64,000 nt of DNA, taken from contig MNCI01027490.1 of the NCBI GenBank assembly GCA_015680685.1, forward strand, positions 6,479-70,478, given 5' to 3'. This document shows positions 35,341 to 47,164 of the stretch, piece by piece (within the stretch, counting starts at the first letter, position 1; the number at the start of each line of letters is the position of its first letter). Made by a program: the position numbers and the translations under genes. Source of the DNA: Gnetum montanum (taxonomy: Eukaryota > Streptophyta > Gnetopsida > Gnetales > Gnetaceae). The notes under the pieces are model-generated. The model did no database searches and was not told where the DNA came from. It saw only the letters and a list, made by a program, of their open reading frames with translations.

Positions 35341-36188
35341 TGATGGGACACGATAATGCATGGGCCGCGATATCACGTAGGCGATATCACGGTAGTCACG
35401 ATATTGCATCCCTCGCGATATCGCGTACATGATATCACGTCTTCCCCTATGATATCGCGTATGTGATATCGCAGTGCGCCGTCATATCTATAAATAAGAG
35501 GTGACTCTCCCTTGTTTTATCATCCTAGGCTAGACAATAGGTAAACTCTGGTAGATTGATCACTCCAAAGATAGAATATTTTCCATGTGCCTGTAGTAGG
35601 AGTCCCAAAGTGAACAGATCTTTATTCGAGCAAACATTGTACCTGAACACAAGTTTGTGTATGGTAATAAAGACGTGCTTTTCGGATAAACCTTGTAGCG
35701 CATGGAATAGGATTTTATTATTGTTATTTATTACTTTTTATTTACTTTTCTCCTTCTCAAGCCTTTTCTCCTAGTTAAGTGCCTCAGTACGACCACTTCG
35801 AGCATGTGCATTACGCGTGGGATCCCAGCAACGATTAGCATTTGGTAACCACAGTTGCATCAGTTCAGGGTGTGTACAGTAAGTGGGAATAGATGCTGAC
35901 GCTAGGTAATTTAGACTTAGTTCATTTGTTAGAGTTAGTAATTAGTTTCTCAACCCTTCACCTTGTTAGCATAGGAGACATAAAACATAAAAACTATAAA
36001 AATCATATACCTCGGACTTACATAACCATACACCATGACAACTACAAGTAAGTTTGGGAAGACAATGAATGATTAACCCTAAGTGTTCCATGGGGCGTGT
36101 AGGCACTTAGTCTGCAGAGTTTGACCGGATCGTGTGTGCTACGCTCGTATTCGTATGGTTGAGTGTAGGGGTATCTTGCCACTCATCA
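35341..36188 (+). repeat. 5' LTR of element E
   Basis: Starts TGATGGGACACG (from TGATGAGACGCG) and ends CCACTCATCA. It carries seven GATATC-type palindromic words (CGCGATATCACG, CGATATCGCG and variants) at 35370-35475, just upstream of the TATA box at 35488-35496. Then come the block CATGTGCC...AGTAGGAGTCC and TACCTGAACACAAGTTTGTG with GTAATAAAG. Confidence 0.9.
35370..35475. promoter_or_regulatory. GATATCGCG palindrome array upstream of the TATA box
   Basis: Seven irregularly spaced copies of GATATCRCG-like words within about 105 bp, most with CG on both sides. The position just upstream of the promoter suggests transcription-factor sites. CpG retention is striking in an otherwise CpG-poor window. 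Confidence 0.55.
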
Positions 36189-36208
36189 TAGGCACTGTTT
36201 CCAGGGAC
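36189..36208 (+). promoter_or_regulatory. Primer-binding site of element E (tRNA-Asp type)
   Basis: TAGGCACTGTTTCCAGGGAC is a worn version of TGGCGCCGTTGCCGGGGAC, placed right after the LTR. Confidence 0.7.
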
Positions 36209-36328
36209 TAAGTATTTGTGCGCTGAATAGAACATAGGATATCACTCACATTGTTGGGAGCCTAAATGAACCTTCGGGTTAATTAAAAGAAAAATTTATA
36301 TAATGGTAAAATTAGCACACCGACAACA

Positions 36329-39300
36329 ATGTCTTCTTCTAACAAAAGAAACTCACTGCCTAGGATAATACATGAAATAGTCAGCAATCAAAAACACATA
36401 ACTAAAACCAACCAAGTCCTAAAAAATACCGGATAGTCTATACTCATCCCGATGAGTATATTCAAAACTTTACCTTTATCCTCCATCAAGATGAGCAGCT
36501 ACGATGGAGAGATTTGCAAGGTAACATTGTGTTACCCCCAAATCGATTAGTACCTAACATGCTCTTCCATGCCTTGGCACAGATTAGCATGACAGAATTA
36601 TTTGTTGAATACATTGCAGAAGAATTTGACATTAGAGATTATCATCCCACAGAAGCACAACGTATTCGGGACTTAAGGCAGGAGAGCCAACATACACCGA
36701 TGAAGGGAAAAGGCCTACACATCCTTAGCAAAATAGGAGATGAGGAACCCATTATAACAGGTTCTCTAATAGATGATGTTCCCCCTCCTAATGATGGTGA
36801 GGAGGCTGGGTATCAGAACCTACGATCAACGATACATAACACTAGTTCTGATCCTCGTGAACACCAACTATTCATAGAGGGAACAACAACTCATGCTAAG
36901 GACGAGCACTTAGATCGTCATCATGATTGAGGTTGAAGCAGCCAAAGAGAAGGTAAGAAACATCATCATGGCAATGGATCCCCTTCTTCTTCTCCTTCAT
37001 CTAATCACTCATCATCTCCTTCCACATCTGGGCACAGCCATCATGAACATAATGGTGAGGATAGAGGTAGGAAAGATGAGAGACCTCAATGGGAAAGTCG
37101 AGAGAGAGGAAAAGGGCAAGGATGAAGGGAAAGTAGGGAAAAACAAAGACATCATGGGCGTCATGAAAGAGATGATCATGAAGAGCCCCTACTTGCCACC
37201 CAAAGTATGCTCAACATAATGGAGGCTATAAGAATTCCAACAAGGCACCAAAAGGATAGCCAGATCAAGCGTTTAGACATGAACAATATCACACGCTTTG
37301 AGGGGGGATACAATGTTGATCCGTAGCATCATTTATAGGCATTCCATGATGCCTGCACCTTGCAGAACATAGAGAACGAGTGGCAAAAACTTAAGTTGTT
37401 TCCTAGGACACTCACTATAGAAGCAGAGAGTTGGTATCGGTCCTTAGAACCAGAAACCATCAGGAGGTGAAGTACGATGCTAGAACTCTTCAACGATAAG
37501 TATCAAACGTACTCTCGAGTGTCTAATTTGTGTAAGCAGATCCAAGGTTGGAAACAAGGTACTTATGAACCCTTTGGATGCTGCCATAGCCCACTACTAC
37601 ACATTGTTACATCGTTACTTGGGCCATGGTTATGCTCAACGGGATCAACTTTTCCACATCGTGGATGGGCTAAGGCATGAAACTAGAAGAACCCTTGGGA
37701 CTTATACCCAAGGGAGACTATCATAACTTAGAGCCCATGAAGTACATCACTTGTTGGAACAAGTAGCAAAAAAAGAAGGTGAGCTATGAAAGAGGGAAAG
37801 TGCAGAAGAATACAACCACGATCCCTCCCTTCGGAAGAAGGGAGTGAAATCTTGTGATGAGGAGGATGAGTCACCACTCAAAGAGTTGGTGAACTGGAAA
37901 ACCTTGTCGATCCAAAAACTAACAACCAAAGTATCAGCTAAGGTAGACCAATTATGGGATTCCTTAGAATTAATACTTGAACGTGTCTTGAAAATCGTAG
38001 AAGAGTCTAAGGAAGAACGAAGTAGTGAAAAAGGTAAGAAAAAGCGGAGATATTCAGGCCCTGCACATAACAAGGGTAAGGGGAAAATTCCTATCTCTGA
38101 TGAAGTTGTGGATTAAAATACAGATGATGATGGTGGATGTGAGATCTACCAATATGACCATCCTAAGGGATGTTGTCCAATTATCTCACATCTACAAGAG
38201 TTTGGGGTGTATGCACTTAATCCAAGACTTAACCAACGACAAACACCCCGAAGGTTACCTTATCCACAAGGTAACCTAAGGTAGTTCCACCAACTACTAA
38301 CGTACTATCCAAGTGGAAATCCACCACAACCCATCAGATAGCATCAGTAGTGGCAATACCCACAGTCATGGGGGATGCCACCACCAACACAACAGTACCC
38401 TTACCGGTAGCCCGATCCATATGGTTATTATGTGCAGCAGCCGGTTTCTCCAAGTGACTCTATGGATCACAAAACTCACCAACGTCACTACCAAGTTTGG
38501 GAGTACTTCAGGAGGACTCCTTCTCCTTCAGGAGACATCCCACATTCATCCCATCCTCCAACTCCATATGCACCTCTTCCACCTATAGTTCCCATACAAC
38601 CTACTCCAACAATGCAAGGGGAACTCCCTACTCAACTGCAACAACGTAACGCTGCGAGAGCTGTAAATATTCAACTTGCTACTAGTTCTGAAAATTGTAA
38701 AAAGAGAAGGCCCTTCTTTAGAACCAGAAGCCCCAAGAAACCCTCGCAACAACAAGCAGTTGAGCCGATGTACACTCCTCCATCATCTAACACTTCAGAC
38801 CACCCTTTAGTCCAACAACAGAGTACGCATATGGTTATGTTAACACATATCGTAACCAAATGGATCAAGGTAGGACACCTTCCCAGGAAACTATCTGACC
38901 TTGGGAGCCCCTTAATCTATCTACAAATCACTGGGAATGAACCACACAAGGCTCTTCTTGACTTAGGTTTCGGAGTCAATTTAATATCACGAGACATGTA
39001 TCAAGCCTGGAACCTACCCCAACTTGAGAAGAGCAACATCCAACTAGAGCTAGCTAACCAATCCATCACCATTCCCTTAGGATTGGTGGAGGAAATCATT
39101 ACCACTGTGTGTGGGTGGTCATACCCAACCAATTTCCTGGTGATTGAAATCAACAACAACGAAGGGGGCTTCCCAATTATAATGGGAAGGCCATGGCTAA
39201 GTACAGTAGATGCGTACCTAAGGATCCGTGATCTTTCCTTGCTAATATCTAAGATAAACATTTATAGAAAGATCGAGAAGAAGAAAGTTTCATGCATCAC

Positions 39301-39661
39301 ATATAGTGACTCAAAGGGTGATGACATGGAAGAATGTTCAACATCTCTTCCATGTAATCGGTGTGCCCAAGAAACACAAATCCAAAGGTGCCTATATGTA
39401 GCAACCACACCAATAGTAGACAACCCATGGTTGACAGCTACTAGAGAGAGCAAACTAATATGCATGAAATGAACTAAGAAAAATCATGCTAACAATGAAG
39501 GCATAGACACATTGGAATATGAGTGTCACCAAATTCCACCCTTGAATCTAAGTACATCAATAGGGAGAAGTTGGACACTTTTACGAAATTCAAATAGGTG
39601 CTCATTATTTCAGATCTCTCCCTTTCCATTCAGTCATGGGGGAGATGGCCACCTATGCTGA
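36329..39661 (+). pseudogene. gag-protease polyprotein gene of element E
   Basis: Starts at the ATG at 36329 (MSSSNKRNS) and ends GGDGHLC-stop at 39661, the same end as in element F. Gag parts: EYIADEEFDIRDYHP-like N-terminal region, a His/Ser/Arg-rich stretch, FHDACTLQNIENEWQKLKLF, ESWYRSLEPE, a basic linker, and CEIYQYDHPKGCCPIISHLQ (38140-38200). Protease: 38432-39472 is open for 346 codons, with ALLDLGFGVNLISRDMY (D-S-G changed to D-L-G), WSYPTNFLVIEI and FPIIMGRPWLSTVDA. A Cys-rich tail CNRCAQETQIQRC follows. Several stops and shifts lie upstream. Confidence 0.85.
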
Positions 39662-39735
39662 TCATTGGAGGCCCTTAGTTATTTTTAGTTTTTTTTTTAC
39701 ACATTTTTGTTTAACACATTTTTGTTTTACATGTG
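39662..39735 (+). other. Start of 3' non-coding region of element E, with left TSD (ACATG) of element F
   Basis: T-rich TTTACACATTTTTGTTTTAC repeats end in ACATG (39731-39735), which is repeated at 47165-47169 after element F. The same T-rich text continues there. Confidence 0.9.
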
Positions 39736-40007
39736 ATGAGATGCAATATCACATGCACCGCGATATCACGGCTGTCGCGATATCGCGTTGTCCCCTGCGA
39801 TATCGGGTACGCAATGTTACGGTCCGCCTCCAAATATTTAAATAAGAGGCAGCACTTCCCTTATTTCCCATCTTGATCTAGAAGTAGGAAAACTTTGGTA
39901 GTTTGATCACTCTAGAGATAGATTATTTTCCATGTGCCCGCAGTAGGAGTCCTAGAGGGAATGGATCTTTATTTGAGCAACATTGTACCTGAACACAAGT
40001 TGTGTAC

Positions 40008-40235
40008 NNNNNNNNNNNNNNNNNNNNNNNNNNNNNNNNNNNNNNNNNNNNNNNNNNNNNNNNNNNNNNNNNNNNNNNNNNNNNNNNNNNNNNNNNNNNN
40101 NNNNNNNNNNNNNNNNNNNNNNNNNNNNNNNNNNNNNNNNNNNNNNNNNNNNNNNNNNNNNNNNNNNNNNNNNNNNNNNNNNNNNNNNNNNNNNNNNNNN
40201 NNNNNNNNNNNNNNNNNNNNNNNNNNNNNNNNNNN
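40008..40235. other. Assembly gap (228 N)
   Basis: Undetermined bases inside the 5' LTR of element F. A further single N is at 40429. Confidence 0.99.
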
Positions 40236-40428
40236 AAGTAGTCACACTAGATGCACGTAATCAAGTCGTACTCATACTGCATGCGACGAGCAGCTGATTC
40301 CTTGACTAACTGTACACATCCTTAGATGCTCATAATCAAGTCATACTCGTACCGCATTCTAGGAAAGTAATAAATAGAAATTAAATAAAATCCTATTCCA
40401 TGCACTGCAAGGTTTATCCAATCAAGTT
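40236..40428 (-). other. Inverted LTR fragment between two gaps
   Basis: Reverse complement of part of the 3' LTR of element F (about 46430-46625): it includes AAATAAAATCCTATTCCATG against CATGGAATAAGATTTTATTT. Being bordered by N on both sides, it is most simply a small contig placed in the wrong orientation. Confidence 0.85.
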
Positions 40429-40801
40429 NGCGTTACATTTGGTGAGCCCAGTAATGATTAGCATTTCGTAGCCATAGTTGCATCAGTTCAGGGTGTGTAC
40501 GGTAAGTGGGAATGGATGCTGACGCTAGCTAATTTAGACTTAGGACATTGGTTAGAGTTAGTTAGTTTCTCAACCTTTCACCTCATAGCATAGGAGAAAA
40601 ACCAGAATATAAAAATCATATACCTCAGACTTACTTAACCATACACCGTGACAACAATAAGTAAGTCTGGGAAGACAATGAATGATTAACCCTAAGTGTT
40701 CCATGGGGCGTGTAGGCATTTAGTCTGTGGAGTTTGACCGGATCGTGCGTGCTACGCTCGTTTCATATGGTTGAGTGTAGGGATACCTCGCCACTCATCA
40801 T

Positions 40802-40819
40802 TGGCACCATTGCTAGGGA
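40802..40819 (+). promoter_or_regulatory. Primer-binding site of element F (tRNA-Asp type)
   Basis: TGGCACCATTGCTAGGGA, one T after the LTR end, matches TGGCGCCGTTGCCGGGGA except for C/G-to-T/A changes. Confidence 0.8.
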
Positions 40820-40943
40820 TTAAGTGTTTATGCACCAAATAGAACATAAGGGATATCACTCACATCATTGTGAGCCTTAAGAAACCTTTGAGTTAATCAA
40901 AAGAAAAATTTATCTAACGGTGAAATTAGCACACCAATAAAAA

Positions 40944-43900
40944 ATGTCTTCTTCTCATAAGAGTAACTCACCACCTAAGGATCATACTCGAGACAATCGG
41001 TAACATAAAACACATAACCAAAATTAGCCAAGTCCTAAACAATATAAGATGACATATACTCATCCCGATGAGTATATTCCTAATTTTACTTTTATTCTCC
41101 ATTAAGACGAATAGCTGCGGTAGAGAGATTTGCAAGGTAACATTGTGTTACCCCCAGACCGATCAATCTCTTGCATGCTTTTTTGTGCCTTGGCATAGAT
41201 AGGCATGACTGAACTATTTGCTAAATACGTTGCGGAAGATTTTGACATGAGGGATTATTATCCCATAGATGCCCAACGTATGAGAGACTTAAGGTAGAAG
41301 AGTCGACATGCACTGTTGAAGGACAAGGTCCTGCACGTCCTTAGTGAAATAGGAGATGAGGAACCCCTTATCATGGGTTCTCTAGAAAATTATGTTCCTC
41401 CTCCTAACGATGGTGAGGAGGAAGGGTATCAGAACCTATGATCAATGATACATATCCTTGGTTCTGATGCCTGTGAACACCAACTGTTCATAGAGGAAAC
41501 AACCACTTATGCCAAGGATAGGCACTTAGATCGTCACCACGATCGGGACCGTAGCAGCCGAAGAGGAGGCAAGAAACATCATCATGGAGATGGTTCCCCT
41601 TCTTCTTCTCCTTCTTCACATCACTCACCCTCTCCTTCCCCATCTGGGTGTAGCCACCATGAACATAAAGGTGAGGAGAAAGGTAAAAAGGACGAAATAC
41701 CTTGACAGGAAAGTCGAGAGAGAGGACAAGGGCAACGACGTAGGGAGAGTAGGGAACAACGTAGACATTAGAGGCATCATGAAAGGGACGATCATGATGA
41801 GCTCCTACTCGCAACCCAAAGTATTCTTGACATAACAGAGGTAGTTAGGATTCCCATAAGGCATTTAAAAGATAGTCGGATTAGGCATTTATACATGAAC
41901 AACATCCCACGATTTGAAGGGGGATACAATGCTGATCTGCAAAATCATTTACAGGCATTCCATGATGCCTGTGCCTTGCAGAATATAGAAAATGAGTGGC
42001 AAAAACTTAAGTTGTTTCCAAGAACACTCACCAAGGAAGCAGAGAGTTGGTACCGGTCCTTAGAACCGAAAACCATCAGGAGGTGGAGTATGATGCAAGA
42101 ACTATTCAACGAAAAGTATCAAACGTACTCCAGAGTGTTCAATTTGCATAAGCAGATCCAAGGCTGGAAACAAGGTCATCATGAACCCTTGGATGCTAAC
42201 ATGGCCTGCTATTACACATGGTTACATCATTACCAAAGCCATGGATACGCTCAGTGGGATCAACTTCATCACATCATGGATGGGCTAAGGCATGAAACTA
42301 GAAGAACCCTTGGGACTTATGCCCAAGGAAGACTCTCATAACTTAGAGCCCATGAAGTGCATAGCTTGTTGGAGCAAGTAGCAAAAGAAGAAGGTGAGCT
42401 ATGAAAAAGAGAAAGTATGGAAGAGTACAACCGTGATCCCTCCCTTCGAAAGAAGGGAGTGAAATTTTGTGATGAAGAGGATGAGTCACCACTCGAAGAG
42501 TTGGTGAACCGGAAAACCTTGCCAATCCAAAAATTAACAACAGAAATAGTGGCTAAGGTAGACAACGTATGGAGTTCTTTAGACTCTAAAATTGAAATTG
42601 TCTTAAAAATTGTAGAAGAGTCTAAGGTAGAACAAAGTAGTGACAAAGGTAAGAAAAAGTGGAGAGATTTAAGCCCTGCACATAACAAGGGTAAGGGAAA
42701 AATCACTAACTCCGATGTGGCTGTGGACTCTGACACAAATGATGATAGTGGATGTGAGATCTGCCACTATGACCATCCTAAGGGATGTTGCCCCATCATC
42801 TCACATCTACAGGAGTCTGGGGTGTATGTGCTTAATCCAAGACTTAACCAATGGCAAACACCCCAAAGGTTACCTTATCCACAAGGTAACCCAAGGCAGT
42901 TCCACCAACCACTAACGTATTATCCAAGTGGAACTCCACCACAGCCCATTAGACAGCATCAGCAGTGGCAATACCCATAGTTATGGGGGATGCCATCGTC
43001 GAAACATTAGTACCCTTACTGGTAGCCTAACCCTTATGGATATTATGTGCAACATCCAATTTCTCCAAGTGACTCTGTGAGTCACACAACTCCCAACCGT
43101 CACTACCAAGTTCAGGAGTACTTCAGAAGGACTCCTTCTCCTCTAGGAGACACTCCATACCCACACCATCCTCCTAATCCATCTGCACCTCTTCCACTAG
43201 TTGTAGTTCCCATAACACCTCCTGCTCCAACAATGCAAGGGGAACTTTCTCCTCCACCGCAGCAACGTCACGTTGTGAGAGCTATAAATATTCAACCTAC
43301 TGTTGGTTCTGAAAACTATAAAAAGAGAAGACCTTTCTTTAGAATCAAAAGCCTAGATAAACTCTCGCAACAGCAAGCAATTGGGCCCATGTACACTCCT
43401 CCACCATCTAACACTTCGGAACACCCTTCTATCCAAAACCAGAGCTTAACACATACGGTTAAGTTAACGCATACTGTAACTGACTAGATCAAGGTAGGCC
43501 ACCTTCCCAAGAAACTAACTGACCCTAGAAGTCCCTTAATCTATTTACAAATCACCAGAAATGAACCACATAGGGCTCTTCTTGACTCAGATTTTGAAGT
43601 TAACTTAATTTCATGAGAGATGTATCATGCCTGGAACTTGCCCCAACTTAAGAAGAGCAACATTCAACTAGAGCTAGTAGACCAGTCCATCATCATTCCC
43701 TTGGGATTGGTGGAGGACATCATCACCATTGTGTGTGGTTGGTCTTACCCAGCTGATTTTCTAGTGATCGAAGTTAACAACAACAAAGGGGACTTTCAAT
43801 TATAATGGGAAGGGCATGGCTAAGTATGGTAGATGCATGTCTTAGGATCTGCGATCTTTCCTTGGAAATATCTAAGATAAACATTTGTGGAAAGATCAAG

Positions 43901-44284
43901 AAGAGGAAAGTTCCATGCATCACATATAGTGATTCATTAGGTGATGACATGTAGGGATGCTCATCTCCTCCATGCAGTAGGTGTTCCCTTGAAAATTTAC
44001 AACAAAAATGCCTGTATGTAGCAACCACACAACCATTAGTAGACACCCCATGGTTGACAGCTACTAGAAGGAGTAGACAAATATGCATGAAACGAACTAA
44101 GGAAACCCATGCCCATAACAAAAGCATATATACATTGGAATATGAGTGTCACCAACTTCCACCCCTTAATCTAAGATCATCAATTGGGAGAAGTTGGGCA
44201 CTTATTATAAATTCAAATAGATGCTCATTATTTCAAATCTCTCCCTTACAACTCAGTCATGGGGGAGATGGCCACCTATGCTAA
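40944..44284 (+). pseudogene. gag-protease polyprotein gene of element F
   Basis: Starts at the ATG at 40944 (MSSSHKSNSPPKDH) and ends GGDGHLC-stop at 44284. Open pieces cover much of it: 41895-42341 (gag core NHLQAFHDACALQNIENEWQ, ESWYRSLEPKTIRRW, then ETRRTLGTYAQGRLS), 42417-42980 (DESPLEELVNRKTLPIQKL, CEICHYDHPKGCCPIISHLQ, Pro/Gln-rich tail) and 43047-43487. The protease near 43560-43830 has RALLDSDFEVNLIS (D-S-G changed to D-S-D), WSYPADFLVIEV and LIMGRAWLSMVDA after a one-base shift. A Cys-rich tail follows. It supplies capsid and protease only. Confidence 0.87.
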
Positions 44285-46180
44285 TCATATGGGGCCCTCA
44301 GTTATTTTAATTTTTTGTTTTACACATTTTTGTTTTACATATTTATTTAACTTTTCTAATTTATTTTTACAAAGTTATTTTACTTTTTTAGTTTTTGTTT
44401 TACAACATCTTTATACTTTTTCCATTTTCTGTGTGTTTGTGTGTGATCCACCCTGTAAGTTTGTCACCCAATAAGTGTTCGGACTGATGGTATGAACTGT
44501 TTTCATATTGATTGCTAATGTTTGGTTTTTACCTTTAAATCACAATTTGATACTAATGTATGTTTCTTTTGATATGCCAGGCAATGAGACCACTTCATCC
44601 ATCCATCCATCAATTTCTATGGTCTCTCTTGGCTTGGAAATGTATAGTCCCCTTCTAATAAGAACTTAAACGAATCGGTGACTGGGTATTTCTCAAACTA
44701 AGAAAGGACTCAAGGATTGCAAAGGGTGTGATTTCAAGGGAACTTGATGCTTTTATGCTGGCTGTTCTCTTGGGTGCTTGGATGTTTTTTTCTTGATTTT
44801 TCTTACCGTTTCGATGTCACCCAACTATCGAAAGCTAAGACAATAAAAATAAGAAGTCTTTGCATGGTGTGGTTCTCACGCATAAAAACACAAAAAAAAA
44901 AAAAACTAAGTGAGAATTCAAAGCACACCCCTTAGATGAAATAAAATTTGGGCTACAAGCACTAGTTATGGAACCAAAAGTGTTCCCTCTAACTAAGGTC
45001 CTTATCACTTCCTATTCTTTCCTTTATTTTTTTGGAATGGTGGTGGCTTTTTGGAGATGCATCCTCATTATCCAAGTGGATGATTTAGCCGAATGCATTG
45101 ATGTGAAGTCATTGGATGTGGTTGGTTTGAGGTCGGAGTTGGAATGAGATTTGCCAAGTTACATTAATCATGCAACACACAAGGGGCTGTACATCACCTT
45201 GCTCTTGGGATTCTATTCCATTCTCTTCTTTCCATCCTTCTCTCCATTATTCACCTCATTGCTGGTTGTATCATTAGTGTATATTTTGGTAGATGCATTA
45301 TTTTTTTTTGGTAAATTCTTACGGTTAAGACTTTAACTCTTGTTCCAAATAACATTCCCAGCGCCTACAGACTCTTTGAATGTGGGTTTGTTAGGGCATT
45401 AAGGGCATGAGCTTACTTTGGGGAGGACCCACTGACATTTCTATTTGGAGCATTAGTTAATTTCTTTCCCTTAACATTTTGCAATTAATTATTATTTTGT
45501 TGATAACCATCTTGGCATCCATTTCACTTCTGTTTTTAGTTGTTCCTTTTTATCTCTCTTTCTTACTCCTTTTCTTTCTCCATTCTAATGCTACCGGAGG
45601 TTCGCAATTAGTCATGGGGGTACGGGGCTCGATTTTTTCAATTTTCTCCTAGCCCCAAAATTTTTGATTTTCTTCCTAACCCCTACACCTTTGGTAGTTC
45701 TCATTAATATATCTCCCGATCCATATTAGCCATACCACAACTTAGCCAATGGACCTACACCGAAGCAAGGTATTAATTACATGATGATTCATTTACCCTT
45801 GCTAATTAAGATTGTGTTGTGTGTGTAGATGGCAACCATGCAATAACAGACCTGATCGAGAGGAACCACATGGAATGGAGTAGTGCTGAAGCAGCTATGC
45901 AAGGAGAAAGATCGATGGTGTGCTTACAGATGGACAATGAAAGGTGTAATCTTGGCATTGGTAGTAGCAACACTTCTTCCTATCTCTTTCTTTCTCTGAA
46001 GCTGCCAACAAAGGCCTGATGTTATTGTAATAAGGTGTTCATCCTTGTTGTCATGAACACTATTTTTGTCAAGTCTTGTAATAATGATCCGTTCACATGT
46101 CATCCCATTAGCTCCATTTTCCTCAATAATTCCATACCTTCCCAATATTATTATAAGGAACTCGAGGACGAGTTTTCATT
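44285..46180 (+). other. 3' non-coding region of element F
   Basis: T-rich start (TTTTACACATTTTTG), GTGTGTTTGTGTGTG near 44430, then TTTGGTTTTTACC and a stretch also present in the tail of element E (47166-47925). AGTCATGGGGG occurs at 45610 as well as at the end of the gene (44256). Small ORFs (44744-44935, 45819-46019) lack recognisable features and I do not call them genes. Confidence 0.7.
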
Positions 46181-46194
46181 TAGTTATGGGGGTA
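46181..46194 (+). promoter_or_regulatory. Polypurine tract of element F
   Basis: AGTTATGGGGGTA immediately before the TGATGAG LTR start. The related AGTCATGGGGG occurs three more times in elements E and F. Confidence 0.65.
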
Positions 46195-47164
46195 TGATGA
46201 GACGCGATATCGCATGCACCACGATATTGCAGTCCGCCACCAAATCTATAAATAAGAGGTGGCACTCTCCTTATTTCCTATCCTAGTCTAGAAGTAGGAA
46301 AACTATGGTAGTTTGATCACTCCAAAGATAGATTATTTTCCATGTGCCCGTAGTAGGAGTCCTAGAGTGAACGGATCTTTATTCGAGCAACATTGTACCT
46401 GAACACAATTTGTGTATGGCAATAAAGATGAACTTGATTGGATAAACCTTGCAGTGCATGGAATAAGATTTTATTTAATTGCTATTTATTGTTTTCCTAG
46501 AATGTAGTATGAGTACAACTTGATTACGAGCATCTAAGGATGTGTATGGTTAGTTAAGGAATCGGCTACTCGTCGCATGCGGTATGAGTACAACTTGATT
46601 ACGAGCATCTCGTGTGACTACTTGGTAACCCAGTGGCTTATCCAAGATCTACGCTTGGTAATCCTAGTGGTAGTCATGCACAACAGATGTGTATGGTTAG
46701 TCAAGGAATTGGTTTCTCATCGCACTTAGGCTAGATAGATTCTCTCAACCCTTTCCTTCTAGTTAAGTGCCTCAGTACGACCACTTCGAGCACGTGCGTT
46801 ATGTGTGGTGATCCTAGTAACGATTAGTGTTTGGTAGCCACAGTTGCATCGGTTTAGGGTGTGTACGGTAAGTGGGAATGGATGCTGATGCTAGCTAATT
46901 TAGACTTAAGACATTAGTTAGAGTTAGTTTCTCAACCTTTCACCTCATAGCACAGGAGAAAAACCAGAAAAGAATATAAAAATCATATACCTCAGACTTA
47001 CTTAACCATACACCGTGACAACGAGTAAGTCTGGGAAGACAACGAATGATTAACCCCAAGTGTTCCATGGGGCGTGTAGGCATTTAGTCTACGGAGTTCG
47101 ACTGGATCGCGCGTGCTACGCTCGTTTCATATGGTTGAGTGTAGGGGTACCTTGCCAGTCATCA
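46195..47164 (+). repeat. 3' LTR of element F
   Basis: Starts TGATGAGACGCGATATCGC and ends CCAGTCATCA. The GATATCGCG array is shorter than in the 5' LTRs (two words). The TATA box is at 46247-46253. 46500-46725 carries duplicated text: GTATGAGTACAACTTGATTA twice and GTGTATGGTTAGT.AAGGAAT twice. Confidence 0.9.

Larger units (their letters stand above)
39736..40800 (+). repeat. 5' LTR of element F (contains gap and inverted piece)
   Basis: Starts TGATGAGATGCAATATC and ends CTCGCCACTCATCA. It has GATATCGCG words at 39745-39815 and a TATA-like TATTTAAATA near 39835. It includes an N run (40008-40235) and, from 40236 to the single N at 40429, a piece that matches the 3' LTR only as reverse complement. 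Confidence 0.85.
39736..47164 (+). mobile_element. Non-autonomous gag-protease LTR element F, nested in E
   Basis: About 7.4 kb between perfect ACATG duplications. It has a 5' LTR (39736-40800), primer site, gag-protease gene, about 1.9 kb 3' non-coding region, polypurine tract and a 3' LTR (46195-47164). The ends are TGATGAG and a CTCATCA-type terminus. The organisation is the same as element E, without RT, RNase H or integrase, so the gag-protease-only layout is a family trait and not a one-off deletion. Confidence 0.9.

Noticed and set aside
45819-46019. Small ORF near the 3' end of element F as an accessory gene
   Set aside because: No recognisable motif, and the corresponding tail part of E is deleted, so conservation cannot be judged.
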